The notes beneath the pieces are model-generated. The model was not told the DNA's origin. It made no database searches and saw only the letters and a list, made by a program, of their open reading frames with translations. From Planctomycetota bacterium (GTDB lineage Bacteria; Planctomycetota; Phycisphaerae; UBA1845): a stretch of 6,433 nt of DNA. Shown piece after piece: positions 1 through 6,129 of this stretch. Each line of letters starts with the position of its first letter. Position 1 is the stretch's first letter. The stretch spans positions 1 through 6,433 of the forward strand of contig JAJRSP010000084.1 in NCBI GenBank assembly GCA_024278775.1, written 5' to 3'. Made by a program: the position numbers and the translations under genes.

Positions 1-1
1 C

Positions 2-349
2 AATTTCTCTCGCAAACCCGGGCTGTGCTTGAATACCGGAAACGGAAAGCTATCTGCCAGTTGGGTGTGGAAGCCGGAGCCTGGGGAACTGCAATTCGAA
101 GATGTCGTACTTTTTCTCGGCGTTCTAAACTCGGCACGTAGTATGACCCAGGTTCAATTTGTGTTGCCTCTGAAGGTCACATCGCGCGAACAGTTCGTGG
201 CCTGGATGGTATCGCATCTCGACAGACAAGTACCTGAGAATGAATTTCCTTTATTCGACGCTGCCGTCGGGTGGCGCGAAGAGGGAAGGCGCTATCGACA
301 CCTGTTGCCCTGGATAGGTGGAGAGGGCGAGCCGAGTGGGTCGAGCTAG
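2..349 (+). CDS. Unrecognised protein, C-terminal part (5' end outside window)
   Basis: The reading frame is open from the left edge of the window to a TAG at 347-349, giving about 115 residues. An in-frame TTG at 29 exists, but nothing marks it as a real start, so this is best read as the tail of a gene beginning upstream. The visible part is a mixed hydrophobic and charged soluble-looking sequence. It has a hydrophobic strand-like stretch (VVLFLGVLNSA), then QFVLPLKV, a Trp-rich region (FVAWMVSHL, VGWREEGRRY, LLPWIGG) and a short Gly/Ser/Glu tail. I see no signal peptide, membrane helix or catalytic motif, and I do not recognise the family. It converges on the minus-strand TIM-barrel-like gene 127 bp away, and no clear terminator lies between them. 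Confidence 0.55.
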   Translation, partial: NFSRKPGLCLNTGNGKLSASWVWKPEPGELQFEDVVLFLGVLNSARSMTQVQFVLPLKVTSREQFVAWMVSHLDRQVPENEFPLFDAAVGWREEGRRYRHLLPWIGGEGEPSGSS

Positions 350-476
350 ACATAAGTCGGGCATCGCACGCCGTTGTGAACGTTCAAGAGGCCCGGATAA
401 CCGATTCGTAGCCCCCGCGGCGAAAGCCATAAGGCCACCCAACCACACCCGACCCATCACGACAGATACAGAACTA

Positions 477-1730
477 TCACACGCTGCGACGGACGAAGCG
501 AATCGCTTGTCTCACGGAGTCCAGCGCGCTGTCGGGTAGCGAAGAGACGCCGTCGATTTGGGCGGCGGCCATACCCGCCTCGGCCGCGCGCGACATCTTC
601 GTGACGAGTTCGGGACCGTGACCACCCACCCAACAGCTTGGCGAAATACGAAGTTCCCGCCGCTTCGCCGTCGTAGCGGAGCAACCACCACCACTTTCAT
701 CCGATGGGACGCAAGAACAGCCAACAATTTTACCGTGCGAAGCGGCATCCTGCCCCAACGGCGGCGTACCTTCACCCGACCACGAGTCGGACATGACTCC
801 GGCCAGCGAGCTATAGTCCACCGGGCCAAACGCAGCGCATGCGGTACCTGCGCAGAGATTCGCAGCGCATTCTTTTCCCAGGCCCAAACCGCTGCTGACA
901 TCCATCACGAGATCACACCGGCACGCCCCGGCCAAACGAGACCACAACGCCGACAACGCCTGCCCCCGCCATGTGACATACGCTTGCAGCGGTACATCGT
1001 CGGCCAGCCACGCCGACAGCGTCAGGTCTGCAGGGATGCTTCGTGCAAACGACGCATCGAGCCTGACCGCCACGCTCCGCCTTGCGGCCAACACATCCAC
1101 TCCGGCGTCACCGGCGCGTTGCATGCAGGATTCGCAAAAACAGATCGAAAGCAACATGCCACCCACCGGACCGATCGGCACGGAAGTCAACCCGGGCGCT
1201 TCGAACGATTCGGTCCAGGAAAAGAACCCGTCGGCCAGCGTGATCGCGTCGAACGTATCCCGTTCGCTCAACTCCCCAAGCAGCGCCGCGTAGAACGCCT
1301 GGACATCGGGATTGACGAGGCAGACGCCTTCGCGAGTAGTCGCGCCGAACACATTCCGACAAGCCATCTCCGGATGACGGTGGGCCACCCGACCCAGCTT
1401 TGATAGCGACACATTGGCCCGGAGCAACAACCCGCGATCATGACACGCGGCGGCCGCCTGAGCCAACCCATCTCGCCGTGATACCTGACCGGACACGATG
1501 GGTTTGAGCCGCGTCGCGTCGAAGCCGGCCTCTCCGGGGTGAAAGAACAGACCACCGCGCGTCTGCATCACGCGGGGTTCGTAGTTCGGCGGGCGCAGAC
1601 GCATCGTAGCCGGAAGCCCCAGCCAGACGGACACACCCGTTGCGCCCAGTTCGCCCGCGTAACGGTCCAGCAAGGACCCGGCGGCGGGCGCCATCAAATC
1701 CCAGGGGTCAAGCGTCAGAAAGGTTTTCAT
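477..1730 (-). CDS. Cysteine-rich TIM-barrel-like protein, putative glycoside hydrolase-like
   Basis: This is a 417-residue protein without a clear signal peptide or membrane helix. The N-terminus (FLTLDPWDL, residues 4-12), the alternating strand/helix pattern (GVSVWLGLP 32-40; RGLLLRANVSLS 99-110; DAITLADGFF 161-170) and CFCESC (197-202) recall the TIM-barrel 'hypothetical glycosyl hydrolase' families. In those families a CFC-x-x-C-type element follows the central strands. LVNPDV (138-143) matches the 'N/D-P-x-V' turn often seen after the early strands in these proteins. The C-terminal part (PELVTKMSRAAEAGMAAAQIDG, given here only in outline, 373-394) looks like the last barrel helix and strand. 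I count about 15 cysteines, unusually many. The family assignment is by motif resemblance, not by a catalytic acid pair I can point to. The ATG has no Shine-Dalgarno sequence, but a promoter-like element sits directly upstream. The start is also supported by the MKTFLTLDPWD beginning, typical of a first barrel strand. A hypothetical protein of other function remains possible. Confidence 0.8.
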   Translation of the reverse strand: MKTFLTLDPWDLMAPAAGSLLDRYAGELGATGVSVWLGLPATMRLRPPNYEPRVMQTRGGLFFHPGEAGFDATRLKPIVSGQVSRRDGLAQAAAACHDRGLLLRANVSLSKLGRVAHRHPEMACRNVFGATTREGVCLVNPDVQAFYAALLGELSERDTFDAITLADGFFSWTESFEAPGLTSVPIGPVGGMLLSICFCESCMQRAGDAGVDVLAARRSVAVRLDASFARSIPADLTLSAWLADDVPLQAYVTWRGQALSALWSRLAGACRCDLVMDVSSGLGLGKECAANLCAGTACAAFGPVDYSSLAGVMSDSWSGEGTPPLGQDAASHGKIVGCSCVPSDESGGGCSATTAKRRELRISPSCWVGGHGPELVTKMSRAAEAGMAAAQIDGVSSLPDSALDSVRQAIRFVRRSV

Positions 1731-1736
1731 GGTCGT

Positions 1737-1765
1737 AGAATACTACCGTCGAGCGGCATGGTCCA
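1737..1765 (-). promoter_or_regulatory. Candidate sigma70-type promoter giving a leaderless TIM-barrel transcript
   Basis: On the minus strand, TGGACC (1760-1765, 4 of 6 to TTGACA) is followed by a 17-bp spacer and TATTCT (1737-1742, 4 of 6 to TATAAT). Exactly six bases (1731-1736) separate the -10 box from the A of the ATG at 1730, so initiation at the usual distance would start on the start codon itself. The lack of a Shine-Dalgarno sequence fits a leaderless message. The box matches are moderate and this is an inference. Confidence 0.4.
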
Positions 1766-1832
1766 CGTCGACGAACGGCGGATTCGCATGCCTCGGACCC
1801 ACGACACTTTCGGCGGGTGCCTGGGGCTCGAG

Positions 1833-1855
1833 ACGTTTGGGCCCAAGTGAAACGT
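1833..1855. repeat. Nested inverted repeat between the isoprenoid and TIM-barrel genes
   Basis: ACGTTT (1833-1838) pairs with AAACGT (1850-1855), and a perfect 10-bp palindrome TTGGGCCCAA (1837-1846) overlaps the left arm. The two structures are mutually exclusive. There is no T-tract downstream on either strand, so it does not look like an intrinsic terminator. It sits just after the stop of the polyprenyl synthase gene and could be a weak terminator-like hairpin, an operator, or chance. Confidence 0.25.
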
Positions 1856-1869
1856 GGAAACGCCGGGTG

Positions 1870-2865
1870 CTACAAGTGCCGGGCGATGATGAAATCCGTC
1901 ATCGCGGAAAGCGACGATTTCGCCTCGCTCGACGGCAGCCGGTCCAGACCGGTCATCGCCTTCGTCGTGTGCTCCCGTGCGACCGCTAGGGCGTAGTCAA
2001 TACTGCCCGTCTCCTCAAGCCAGGCACGAAGCTGACTACGGTCAGCCTGCTCCGGTACGCGAAGCGCCGCCCGAACCCCCGAAGCCGCTTCCGACGGCGC
2101 ATGGGCCAGCGCGTGGATAAGGGGGAGCGTCTGCTTACCCAAGGACCAGTCGAGCCCGAGCGTTTTTCCGACCTCGGCCGGATCACCCACGATATCCAAC
2201 ACGTCATCCACGATCTGAAACGCGACACCGGCTTGACTGCCGAATTGTCCCAGCGCACTCACCACGTCAGCATCAGCACCGGAACACCACGCGCCCAGCT
2301 CACACGCGACGGCTGTCAACGCCCCGGTCTTGCGCAAGATCATCTCAAAGTACTGCTCTTCATCAATCTCCTGACACCGACAAAAATGATTCTGTAGCAT
2401 TTCCCCTTCGCACACGATGTTCGTCGCGTGGGCCACTCGGCGCGAGGCGTATTGGCTATCGAGCGAACTGCACAGGTGGTAGGCGTGGCTGATGAGAAAA
2501 TCACCAAGCAGCACGGCCGCCTCATTTCCGGCGATGGAACCGACCGTAGGCTGACGCCGGCGCTCGTCGGCCTGATCCAAGACATCATCGTGAACGAGTG
2601 TGGCCATGTGGACCATCTCGACCACGGCGGCGAGCGTGTGGTGGGCGTCCGTGAGGTCCCCAGTGGCTTGACCACTAAGCAACAGCAGCGCCGGACGCAG
2701 CATCTTGCCGCGGTAGGACCGAACCGTGTCGCAAAGATCAACCACAAAGGGAAGATCGCAGGTGAGCTCATCATCAAACACGCGTTCGACCGCGCGCAGG
2801 TGTTCGGCAATCGGCGAGTAGAGCTGAGCAAGCTGAGATGTCACCGTCGCGGCTTTTTGTATCAT
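1870..2865 (-). CDS. Long-chain trans-polyprenyl diphosphate synthase
   Basis: This 331-residue class I isoprenyl diphosphate synthase has the usual family length. It condenses isopentenyl diphosphate with an allylic primer using Mg2+ held by two Asp-rich motifs. The substrate-binding GK-x-x-RP element is at 53-58. The first Asp-rich motif is DDVLDQADERRR (93-104) and the second is DDVLD (220-224). The KTGA element is at 180-183 and the GK-x-x-G-x-D...GK-x-TLP segment at 233-248. The residues five and four positions before the first Asp are Ala88 and Thr89, small rather than aromatic. In this family that leaves the chain pocket open and indicates a long product, as in hexa-, hepta- or octaprenyl synthases, rather than farnesyl or geranylgeranyl. 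The likely role is the respiratory quinone side chain (menaquinone in planctomycetes), but exact chain length cannot be read. Upstream of the ATG is a run of GGT/GGC triplets (GGTGGTGG), the only Shine-Dalgarno-like sequence. moaC lies upstream on the same strand, 199 bp away, so co-transcription is possible but not evident. Confidence 0.95.
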   Translation of the reverse strand: MIQKAATVTSQLAQLYSPIAEHLRAVERVFDDELTCDLPFVVDLCDTVRSYRGKMLRPALLLLSGQATGDLTDAHHTLAAVVEMVHMATLVHDDVLDQADERRRQPTVGSIAGNEAAVLLGDFLISHAYHLCSSLDSQYASRRVAHATNIVCEGEMLQNHFCRCQEIDEEQYFEMILRKTGALTAVACELGAWCSGADADVVSALGQFGSQAGVAFQIVDDVLDIVGDPAEVGKTLGLDWSLGKQTLPLIHALAHAPSEAASGVRAALRVPEQADRSQLRAWLEETGSIDYALAVAREHTTKAMTGLDRLPSSEAKSSLSAMTDFIIARHL

Positions 2866-2968
2866 CGCTACGCCACCACCACCGACCCGCGGTACTGCTT
2901 CCCCTATGTCCGAGCCCCGCCCGGCTTGCAGGGCGATCCTAGCAAGCAGAAACGAGAATCGCTAGACG

Positions 2969-2987
2969 TTTTCAAATGTTTTGAAAA
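2969..2987. repeat. AT-rich palindrome upstream of the polyprenyl synthase gene
   Basis: TTTTCAAA (2969-2976) and TTTGAAAA (2980-2987) are perfect inverted repeats around a TGT centre. The element stands out as AT-rich in a GC-rich region. It lies 104 bp before the start of the polyprenyl synthase gene and 78 bp after the moaC stop. The symmetrical form with a 3-bp centre suits a dimeric regulator's operator better than an RNA terminator, since the stem has few G-C pairs. No matching regulator is visible in the window. Confidence 0.35.
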
Positions 2988-3015
2988 GGACGGGAAGATC
3001 CACTGGATGACGACG

Positions 3016-3034
3016 CCACGGCGGCAATCCGTGG
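3016..3034 (-). other. Small GC hairpin downstream of moaC
   Basis: CCACGG (3016-3021) and CCGTGG (3029-3034) form a perfect 6-bp stem with a 7-base loop, 31 bases past the moaC stop in the direction of transcription. No run of T follows on the minus strand, so it is not a canonical intrinsic terminator. It could stabilise a 3' end or be chance. Confidence 0.25.
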
Positions 3035-3064
3035 AATCCCGATCCTGCTCGCCACCGGCACGTG

Positions 3065-3565
3065 TCAAGATCGCCGGAAGGGGCCGCTTTTTCCGCCGGA
3101 TTTTTCTTCGAGCTGAACCGGACCCAGCACGATCGATTTGTCCGCCGCCTTGGCCATGTCGTAGAGCGTCAATGCCGCGATCGAAGCACCCATCATCGCT
3201 TCCATCTCCACACCGGTCCGTGCCGTGGTGCGTGCGGTACACCGAACGGTAAGTCGATCCGGGGCCGTACGGGCTACGTCTACGCCCACGAAATCTATAG
3301 GGAGGGGATGGCACAGCGGGATCAGATCGCAGGTTCGTTTGGCGGCCATGATGCCGGCCAGCCGCGCCGTGGCGATTGCCTCGCCCTTGGGCAGAGTGCC
3401 GGCCAAGAGCGCATCAAGCACGTCCGGTCTCGCAGTCACGCCGGCCGACGCCATCGCCTCACGAACCGACACGTCTTTCGCAGAGACGTCGACCATCCGC
3501 GCTTCACCGCGTTCGTCGAGGTGTGACAGCTCGATTGATTGGTCAGTAGGGCGTGGTTTGTTCAT
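3065..3565 (-). CDS. moaC: Cyclic pyranopterin monophosphate synthase MoaC
   Basis: MoaC works with the radical-SAM enzyme MoaA in the first stage of molybdenum cofactor synthesis. It converts the 3',8-cyclo-GTP intermediate to cyclic pyranopterin monophosphate in the cytosol. The 166-residue product has the full family length. Family blocks in order (counting from the ATG) are LSHLDERGEARMVDVSAK (13-30), AKRTCDLIPLCHPLP (75-89) with the conserved Cys-His pair, TGVEMEAMMGAS (117-128), and LYDMAKAADKSI (134-145). In the last block the Asp of YDM (136) and the Lys of AKA (139) correspond to the essential Asp and Lys of the Escherichia coli enzyme. A TTG at 3566-3568 lies directly before the ATG and would add one Met. 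I chose the ATG as the more probable start, and no good Shine-Dalgarno sequence separates the two. No other moa, mob or moe gene is visible nearby, so the gene stands apart from a Moco cluster here. It is divergent from the DUF5658-like gene. Confidence 0.96.
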   Translation of the reverse strand: MNKPRPTDQSIELSHLDERGEARMVDVSAKDVSVREAMASAGVTARPDVLDALLAGTLPKGEAIATARLAGIMAAKRTCDLIPLCHPLPIDFVGVDVARTAPDRLTVRCTARTTARTGVEMEAMMGASIAALTLYDMAKAADKSIVLGPVQLEEKSGGKSGPFRRS

Positions 3566-3704
3566 CAAAACACCATCGGACGCCAGACCGCCGGTACGCC
3601 CCGACGAGAAGCATTCGAACGGGTCCTAGTTTACTCACGGTTGGAGCGATTCGCCACCGACGTTATCGGTATTCGACCAGATTTCCCAGGCGATTAACTC
3701 CGGC

Positions 3705-4184
3705 ATGACCGACGCCGATACGGCGGGTATGAACCTGGCCCCGGCAGCATCGCTTCCCACCTCGGTGGACCGCCCCTCCCGTACGATTTACGGCCGACTC
3801 GTCCGGTGGTTTGTCGGGGCACGTTCTCACCGGGTGATTTGCCTGGTGGCGGGAATATGGCTGCTCAACGCCTTTGATCTCATACTCACGGTGCTGGCCT
3901 ATCAGCAGGGGATGTTGCAAGAAGACAACCCGATCGCGCGGTATATGTTCTCTCAGGGCATCTCGTCGGTGATTCTGTTTAAGGTCGGGCTTGTGTTGAT
4001 CGGAAGCTATCCACTACTTCGTTTTCGGGCTGCCCGGGTGACTGAATTGGGAGCCGTAGCAATCCTCATCGCTTACGCCTATCTGGCGGTACACTGGTCG
4101 GCATGCTACGAACTTTACACGCTGGCCAACACCGCCGATGTTCAGCTCGCCGAGGTAAGCAGCATCCTCAGCGCCGCGCCCTAA
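3705..4184 (+). CDS. Small integral membrane protein, DUF5658-like
   Basis: This is a 159-residue protein with a polar, Pro/Ser-rich N-terminal 40 residues followed by three hydrophobic segments at about 45-66, 86-106 and 112-131. The sequence NAFDLILT in the first helix (55-62), followed by an EDNP motif in the loop (73-76) and a phenylalanine/glycine start to the second helix, matches my memory of DUF5658 proteins. Those share an 'N-x-x-D-x-x-x-T...E-x-NP' signature, and their function is unknown. The basic stretch before helix 1 (RLVRWFVGARSHR) suggests a cytoplasmic N-terminus. The ATG at 3705 is the first possible start, since no ATG, GTG or TTG occurs between it and the upstream in-frame stop at 3627-3629. 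A second ATG at 3729 is possible and Shine-Dalgarno evidence is poor for both. Its stop codon overlaps that of the opposing prepilin-like gene. The family call is from motif recall only. Confidence 0.78.
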   Translation: MTDADTAGMNLAPAASLPTSVDRPSRTIYGRLVRWFVGARSHRVICLVAGIWLLNAFDLILTVLAYQQGMLQEDNPIARYMFSQGISSVILFKVGLVLIGSYPLLRFRAARVTELGAVAILIAYAYLAVHWSACYELYTLANTADVQLAEVSSILSAAP

Positions 4185-5185
4185 GGACCGCCCGAACCAC
4201 GATTCACGGATTCCGACACGGTATCGCGACCCTGTCCCGTAAAATACTTGTTCGTTGCCTTGTAGGGTCCGGTGGTGGGATCCCACCTGGGAAGCGTCAT
4301 GCCCTTGGGCATGTCGGACACATTCGGATGGTCGGGAAGCCCGTTCACCTCGTAACCCAACTCGACGGGCGTCATCGCCTCCGCATGCGAATCCACAAAC
4401 ACGATGTTACCCCGGCCACGGTGTCGCCCCTCGACGGGGGAAAAGGCCCGCAATTCGGAGTTGTTCATACCGTGGGCATCTGACTCGCCGGGACCAAAGC
4501 GCAGGGCGTCAACTTCCGTGCCCAAACGTGGAGGGTCCAGCGCGTACGAGTGGAATCCGTGATTCCTCACCCCCGAACCGCGACTATCCGCAATGAGCAC
4601 CGTGCGGGCCGGACTCTTGATCTTATGGAGGCCGACGGCGAAGTTGTCCCAGCGCGTGGGATCAGAATCGGTCCTCGTGTTTCCCAGGTATTGATAGTTG
4701 TAGCCATACGCCCCATTGCGAATGTCGTGCGAAAACTTGGGGTCGGACAAAGAGGGGCAGGTGAACAGGTCTATCGTCATGCGACGCCCGACGTCTTCGC
4801 TCTCCCCACCCAGAAAAAGCCCATCGTCGCCAAAGCCGGCCGCACCTAAACGTCGAAACGGCTTCGGGTCGATGACGGGCCCCATATCGGTCTCGATAAA
4901 CCACTGCCAGCGCGGCTTCTGGCGGTTCACCTGGTTAAGGTAGATATCCTGTGATTCCGGGTAGAGTTTGGCCAAGCGGAACGGAAAGAAGCGGTCATTG
5001 TTTTCGTTTAGGTAGACCTGAACAGCGGTGCCAATCCCTTTGAGCGTGGAGAGACAGACGCTCGCCTTGGCCTGTTGTCGTGACGCGGATAACGACGGTA
5101 GCAATATCGCCATCAACAATGCCAGGATGGCCATCGACGCAAGAAGCTCTACGATCGTGAACGCTCGACGGCGCGCGGTATTCAT
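4181..5185 (-). CDS. Type IV prepilin-like protein with H-X9-D motif (planctomycete pseudopilin type)
   Basis: This 334-residue protein begins with a short basic leader (MNTARRRA) and the prepilin-peptidase signature FTIVELLASMAILALLMAIL (9-28). Phe is at +1 of the predicted cleavage site and Glu at +5. The hydrophobic helix anchors the protein in the inner membrane before any assembly. The rest is a large extracytoplasmic domain of the type widespread in planctomycetes, with a FTCPS element (141-145), a YGYNYQYLG segment (160-168), and RTVLIADSR (194-202). Near the end, His255 precedes Asp265-Ser266 by nine residues, the 'H-X9-DG' processing-associated motif with Ser in place of Gly. The reading frame is open to an ATG at 5338. 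I choose the ATG at 5185 because the leader is then normal, GGAGG lies 12 bases upstream, and a good promoter sits between the two candidate starts. Residue -1 of the cleavage site is Ala, not the usual Gly. A role in a pseudopilus or surface layer is unproven. Confidence 0.9.
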   Translation of the reverse strand: MNTARRRAFTIVELLASMAILALLMAILLPSLSASRQQAKASVCLSTLKGIGTAVQVYLNENNDRFFPFRLAKLYPESQDIYLNQVNRQKPRWQWFIETDMGPVIDPKPFRRLGAAGFGDDGLFLGGESEDVGRRMTIDLFTCPSLSDPKFSHDIRNGAYGYNYQYLGNTRTDSDPTRWDNFAVGLHKIKSPARTVLIADSRGSGVRNHGFHSYALDPPRLGTEVDALRFGPGESDAHGMNNSELRAFSPVEGRHRGRGNIVFVDSHAEAMTPVELGYEVNGLPDHPNVSDMPKGMTLPRWDPTTGPYKATNKYFTGQGRDTVSESVNRGSGGP

Positions 5186-5193
5186 AGGATGCC

Positions 5194-5201
5194 GATTCCT
5201 C
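5194..5201 (-). promoter_or_regulatory. Ribosome binding site that decides the prepilin-like start
   Basis: The minus strand reads CGGAGGAA here, a strong match to the anti-Shine-Dalgarno core, with about 12 bases from GGAGG to the ATG at 5185. The spacing is slightly long. The nearest alternative ATG (5207-5209) lies upstream of this GGAGG and could not use it. Confidence 0.5.
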
Positions 5202-5255
5202 CGAATCATGTCCGACATAGCGTGGGGTTTCGGAACGCAACGAGTCAGGCCCCCG

Positions 5256-5284
5256 ATTCTAGTCGTTACCAGCCCGGATGTCAT
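5256..5284 (-). promoter_or_regulatory. Candidate sigma70-type promoter of the prepilin-like gene
   Basis: On the minus strand, ATGACA (5279-5284, 5 of 6 to TTGACA) is followed by a 17-bp spacer and TAGAAT (5256-5261, 5 of 6 to TATAAT). Transcription would start near 5249 and leave a leader of about 64 bases before the ATG at 5185, containing the GGAGG ribosome site. It supports an independent transcript from phaR and argues against translation starting at 5338. Confidence 0.55.
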
Positions 5285-5347
5285 GGGTCGGTGAATCGGG
5301 GGAGAGACACGTAAAGACACCGACACGGTAGTATGCATCGGGATGCG

Positions 5348-5989
5348 TTAGCTTTCCGGCTTTTCCGTGCCCCCGTCGGAAAGTTCCTCAATACGTTTCG
5401 TGAGACGGGCAAGCTGCTCACGTAAATCATCCGCGGTTTCCATCGGCTGCGGATCGGTCTCCCGATCGTCAACCGGATCCCCGGAAGCCCCCCCCATCGG
5501 CTCAGGGACAGCAGGCTCTCGGGCGGTTGATTCCCCCGCCTCCTGCGTGCTCGAGGCCGATGGAACACTACCAAAAGCCTGCGACATATAGCCCGCCCAT
5601 TCGGCCGGCGACACAAACTGCCCCGACATCATACGTCTCATAAACGTGTCAAACTGATCCCGCGATCGCACCATTGCACCAAGAAAGGGCGTGAAAAACT
5701 GATCCATGTATCCACGAAGCGCTTGACGGTTGGCACGAACGATCATGTGCATCACGGAGGAGGGAAACAGATCGAGCTTGGGTTGATCCCTTTCTATGAT
5801 TAGCTGCATCAGCACCAGATTCGTGATGTCGTCTCCGGTCCGAGAATCAGTGACACAGACATCACGCCCCCCCACCACCAGATCGTGAATCTCCCTGAGG
5901 GTCACGTGGCAGCTACGAGTCGTGTCGTAGTACCTTCGGTTCGGATACTTCTTGATGTGTAGGAGACCTTGGCCATCAGGCTCAGTCAT
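5348..5989 (-). CDS. phaR: Polyhydroxyalkanoate synthesis repressor PhaR
   Basis: PhaR proteins are cytosolic DNA-binding repressors that also bind PHA granules. When polymer accumulates they leave the promoters of phasin genes and of phaR itself. The 213-residue product starts with the family's DNA/PHB-accumulation domain: LLHIKKYPNRRYYDTTRSCH (9-28) carries the signature KKYPNRRYYDT. LREIHDLVVGGRDVCVTDSR (31-50) and TGDDITNLVLMQLIIE (51-66) follow. The PHB_acc-type helices come next (LDLFPSSVMHMIVRANRQAL, 72-91, and YMDQFFTPFLGAMVRSRDQF, 94-113). Then there is an acidic, Pro/Ser-rich linker (about 140-185) and a short coiled coil (LREQLARLTKRIEEL, 189-203). The last part is a variable tail, as expected. 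Its ATG faces a phasin-like gene across a control region with repeated TGC-containing sites, the arrangement expected for the PhaR circuit. Ribosome-site evidence is weak. The presence of PhaR predicts PHA synthase elsewhere in the genome; none is visible here. Confidence 0.94.
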   Translation of the reverse strand: MTEPDGQGLLHIKKYPNRRYYDTTRSCHVTLREIHDLVVGGRDVCVTDSRTGDDITNLVLMQLIIERDQPKLDLFPSSVMHMIVRANRQALRGYMDQFFTPFLGAMVRSRDQFDTFMRRMMSGQFVSPAEWAGYMSQAFGSVPSASSTQEAGESTAREPAVPEPMGGASGDPVDDRETDPQPMETADDLREQLARLTKRIEELSDGGTEKPES

Positions 5990-6034
5990 GTGGATACCCA
6001 GTCACCGCTTTTTTCTACTCGTAAGAACGGCCGC

Positions 6035-6063
6035 ATCGTAGTGCAAACGCGGCTCAATGTCAA
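6035..6063 (-). promoter_or_regulatory. Candidate sigma70-type promoter of phaR
   Basis: On the minus strand a perfect TTGACA (6058-6063), a 17-bp spacer and TACGAT (6035-6040, 4 of 6 to TATAAT) precede phaR. Start of transcription near 6028 would give a leader of about 39 bases. The spacer contains TTTGCAC on the minus strand (GTGCAA at 6041-6046 on plus), the same core found in the sites before the phasin gene, so autoregulation is plausible. The upstream flank (6064-6130) is markedly AT-rich and could act as an UP element. Confidence 0.6.
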
Positions 6064-6129
6064 CGAAATCGAACACGAAACGATTTAACTATTTACTAAA
6101 CAAACGTTTACGATCAGACAATTATTATC

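Noticed and set aside
377..386. Perfect palindrome TGAACGTTCA between the first two genes
   Set aside because: It has no loop or T-tract to act as a terminator, no promoter nearby to act as an operator, and ten bases of symmetry can occur by chance.
558..1403. Long plus-strand open frame (281 codons) opposite the TIM-barrel gene
   Set aside because: It is basic and low in structure (many Arg, His, Pro, Gln), has no recognisable domain, and lies wholly antisense to a better-supported gene. Long antisense frames are expected in GC-rich coding DNA.
2428..3252. Plus-strand open frame (274 codons) across the start of the polyprenyl synthase gene and the end of moaC
   Set aside because: It is antisense to two well-conserved genes, has no family motifs and an Arg/Pro-rich composition typical of a shadow frame.
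3569..3704. Divergent promoters for moaC and the DUF5658-like gene
   Set aside because: Possible -10 boxes such as TAAACT on the minus strand were found, but none had a -35 box better than 3 of 6 at acceptable spacing, so no promoter is called.
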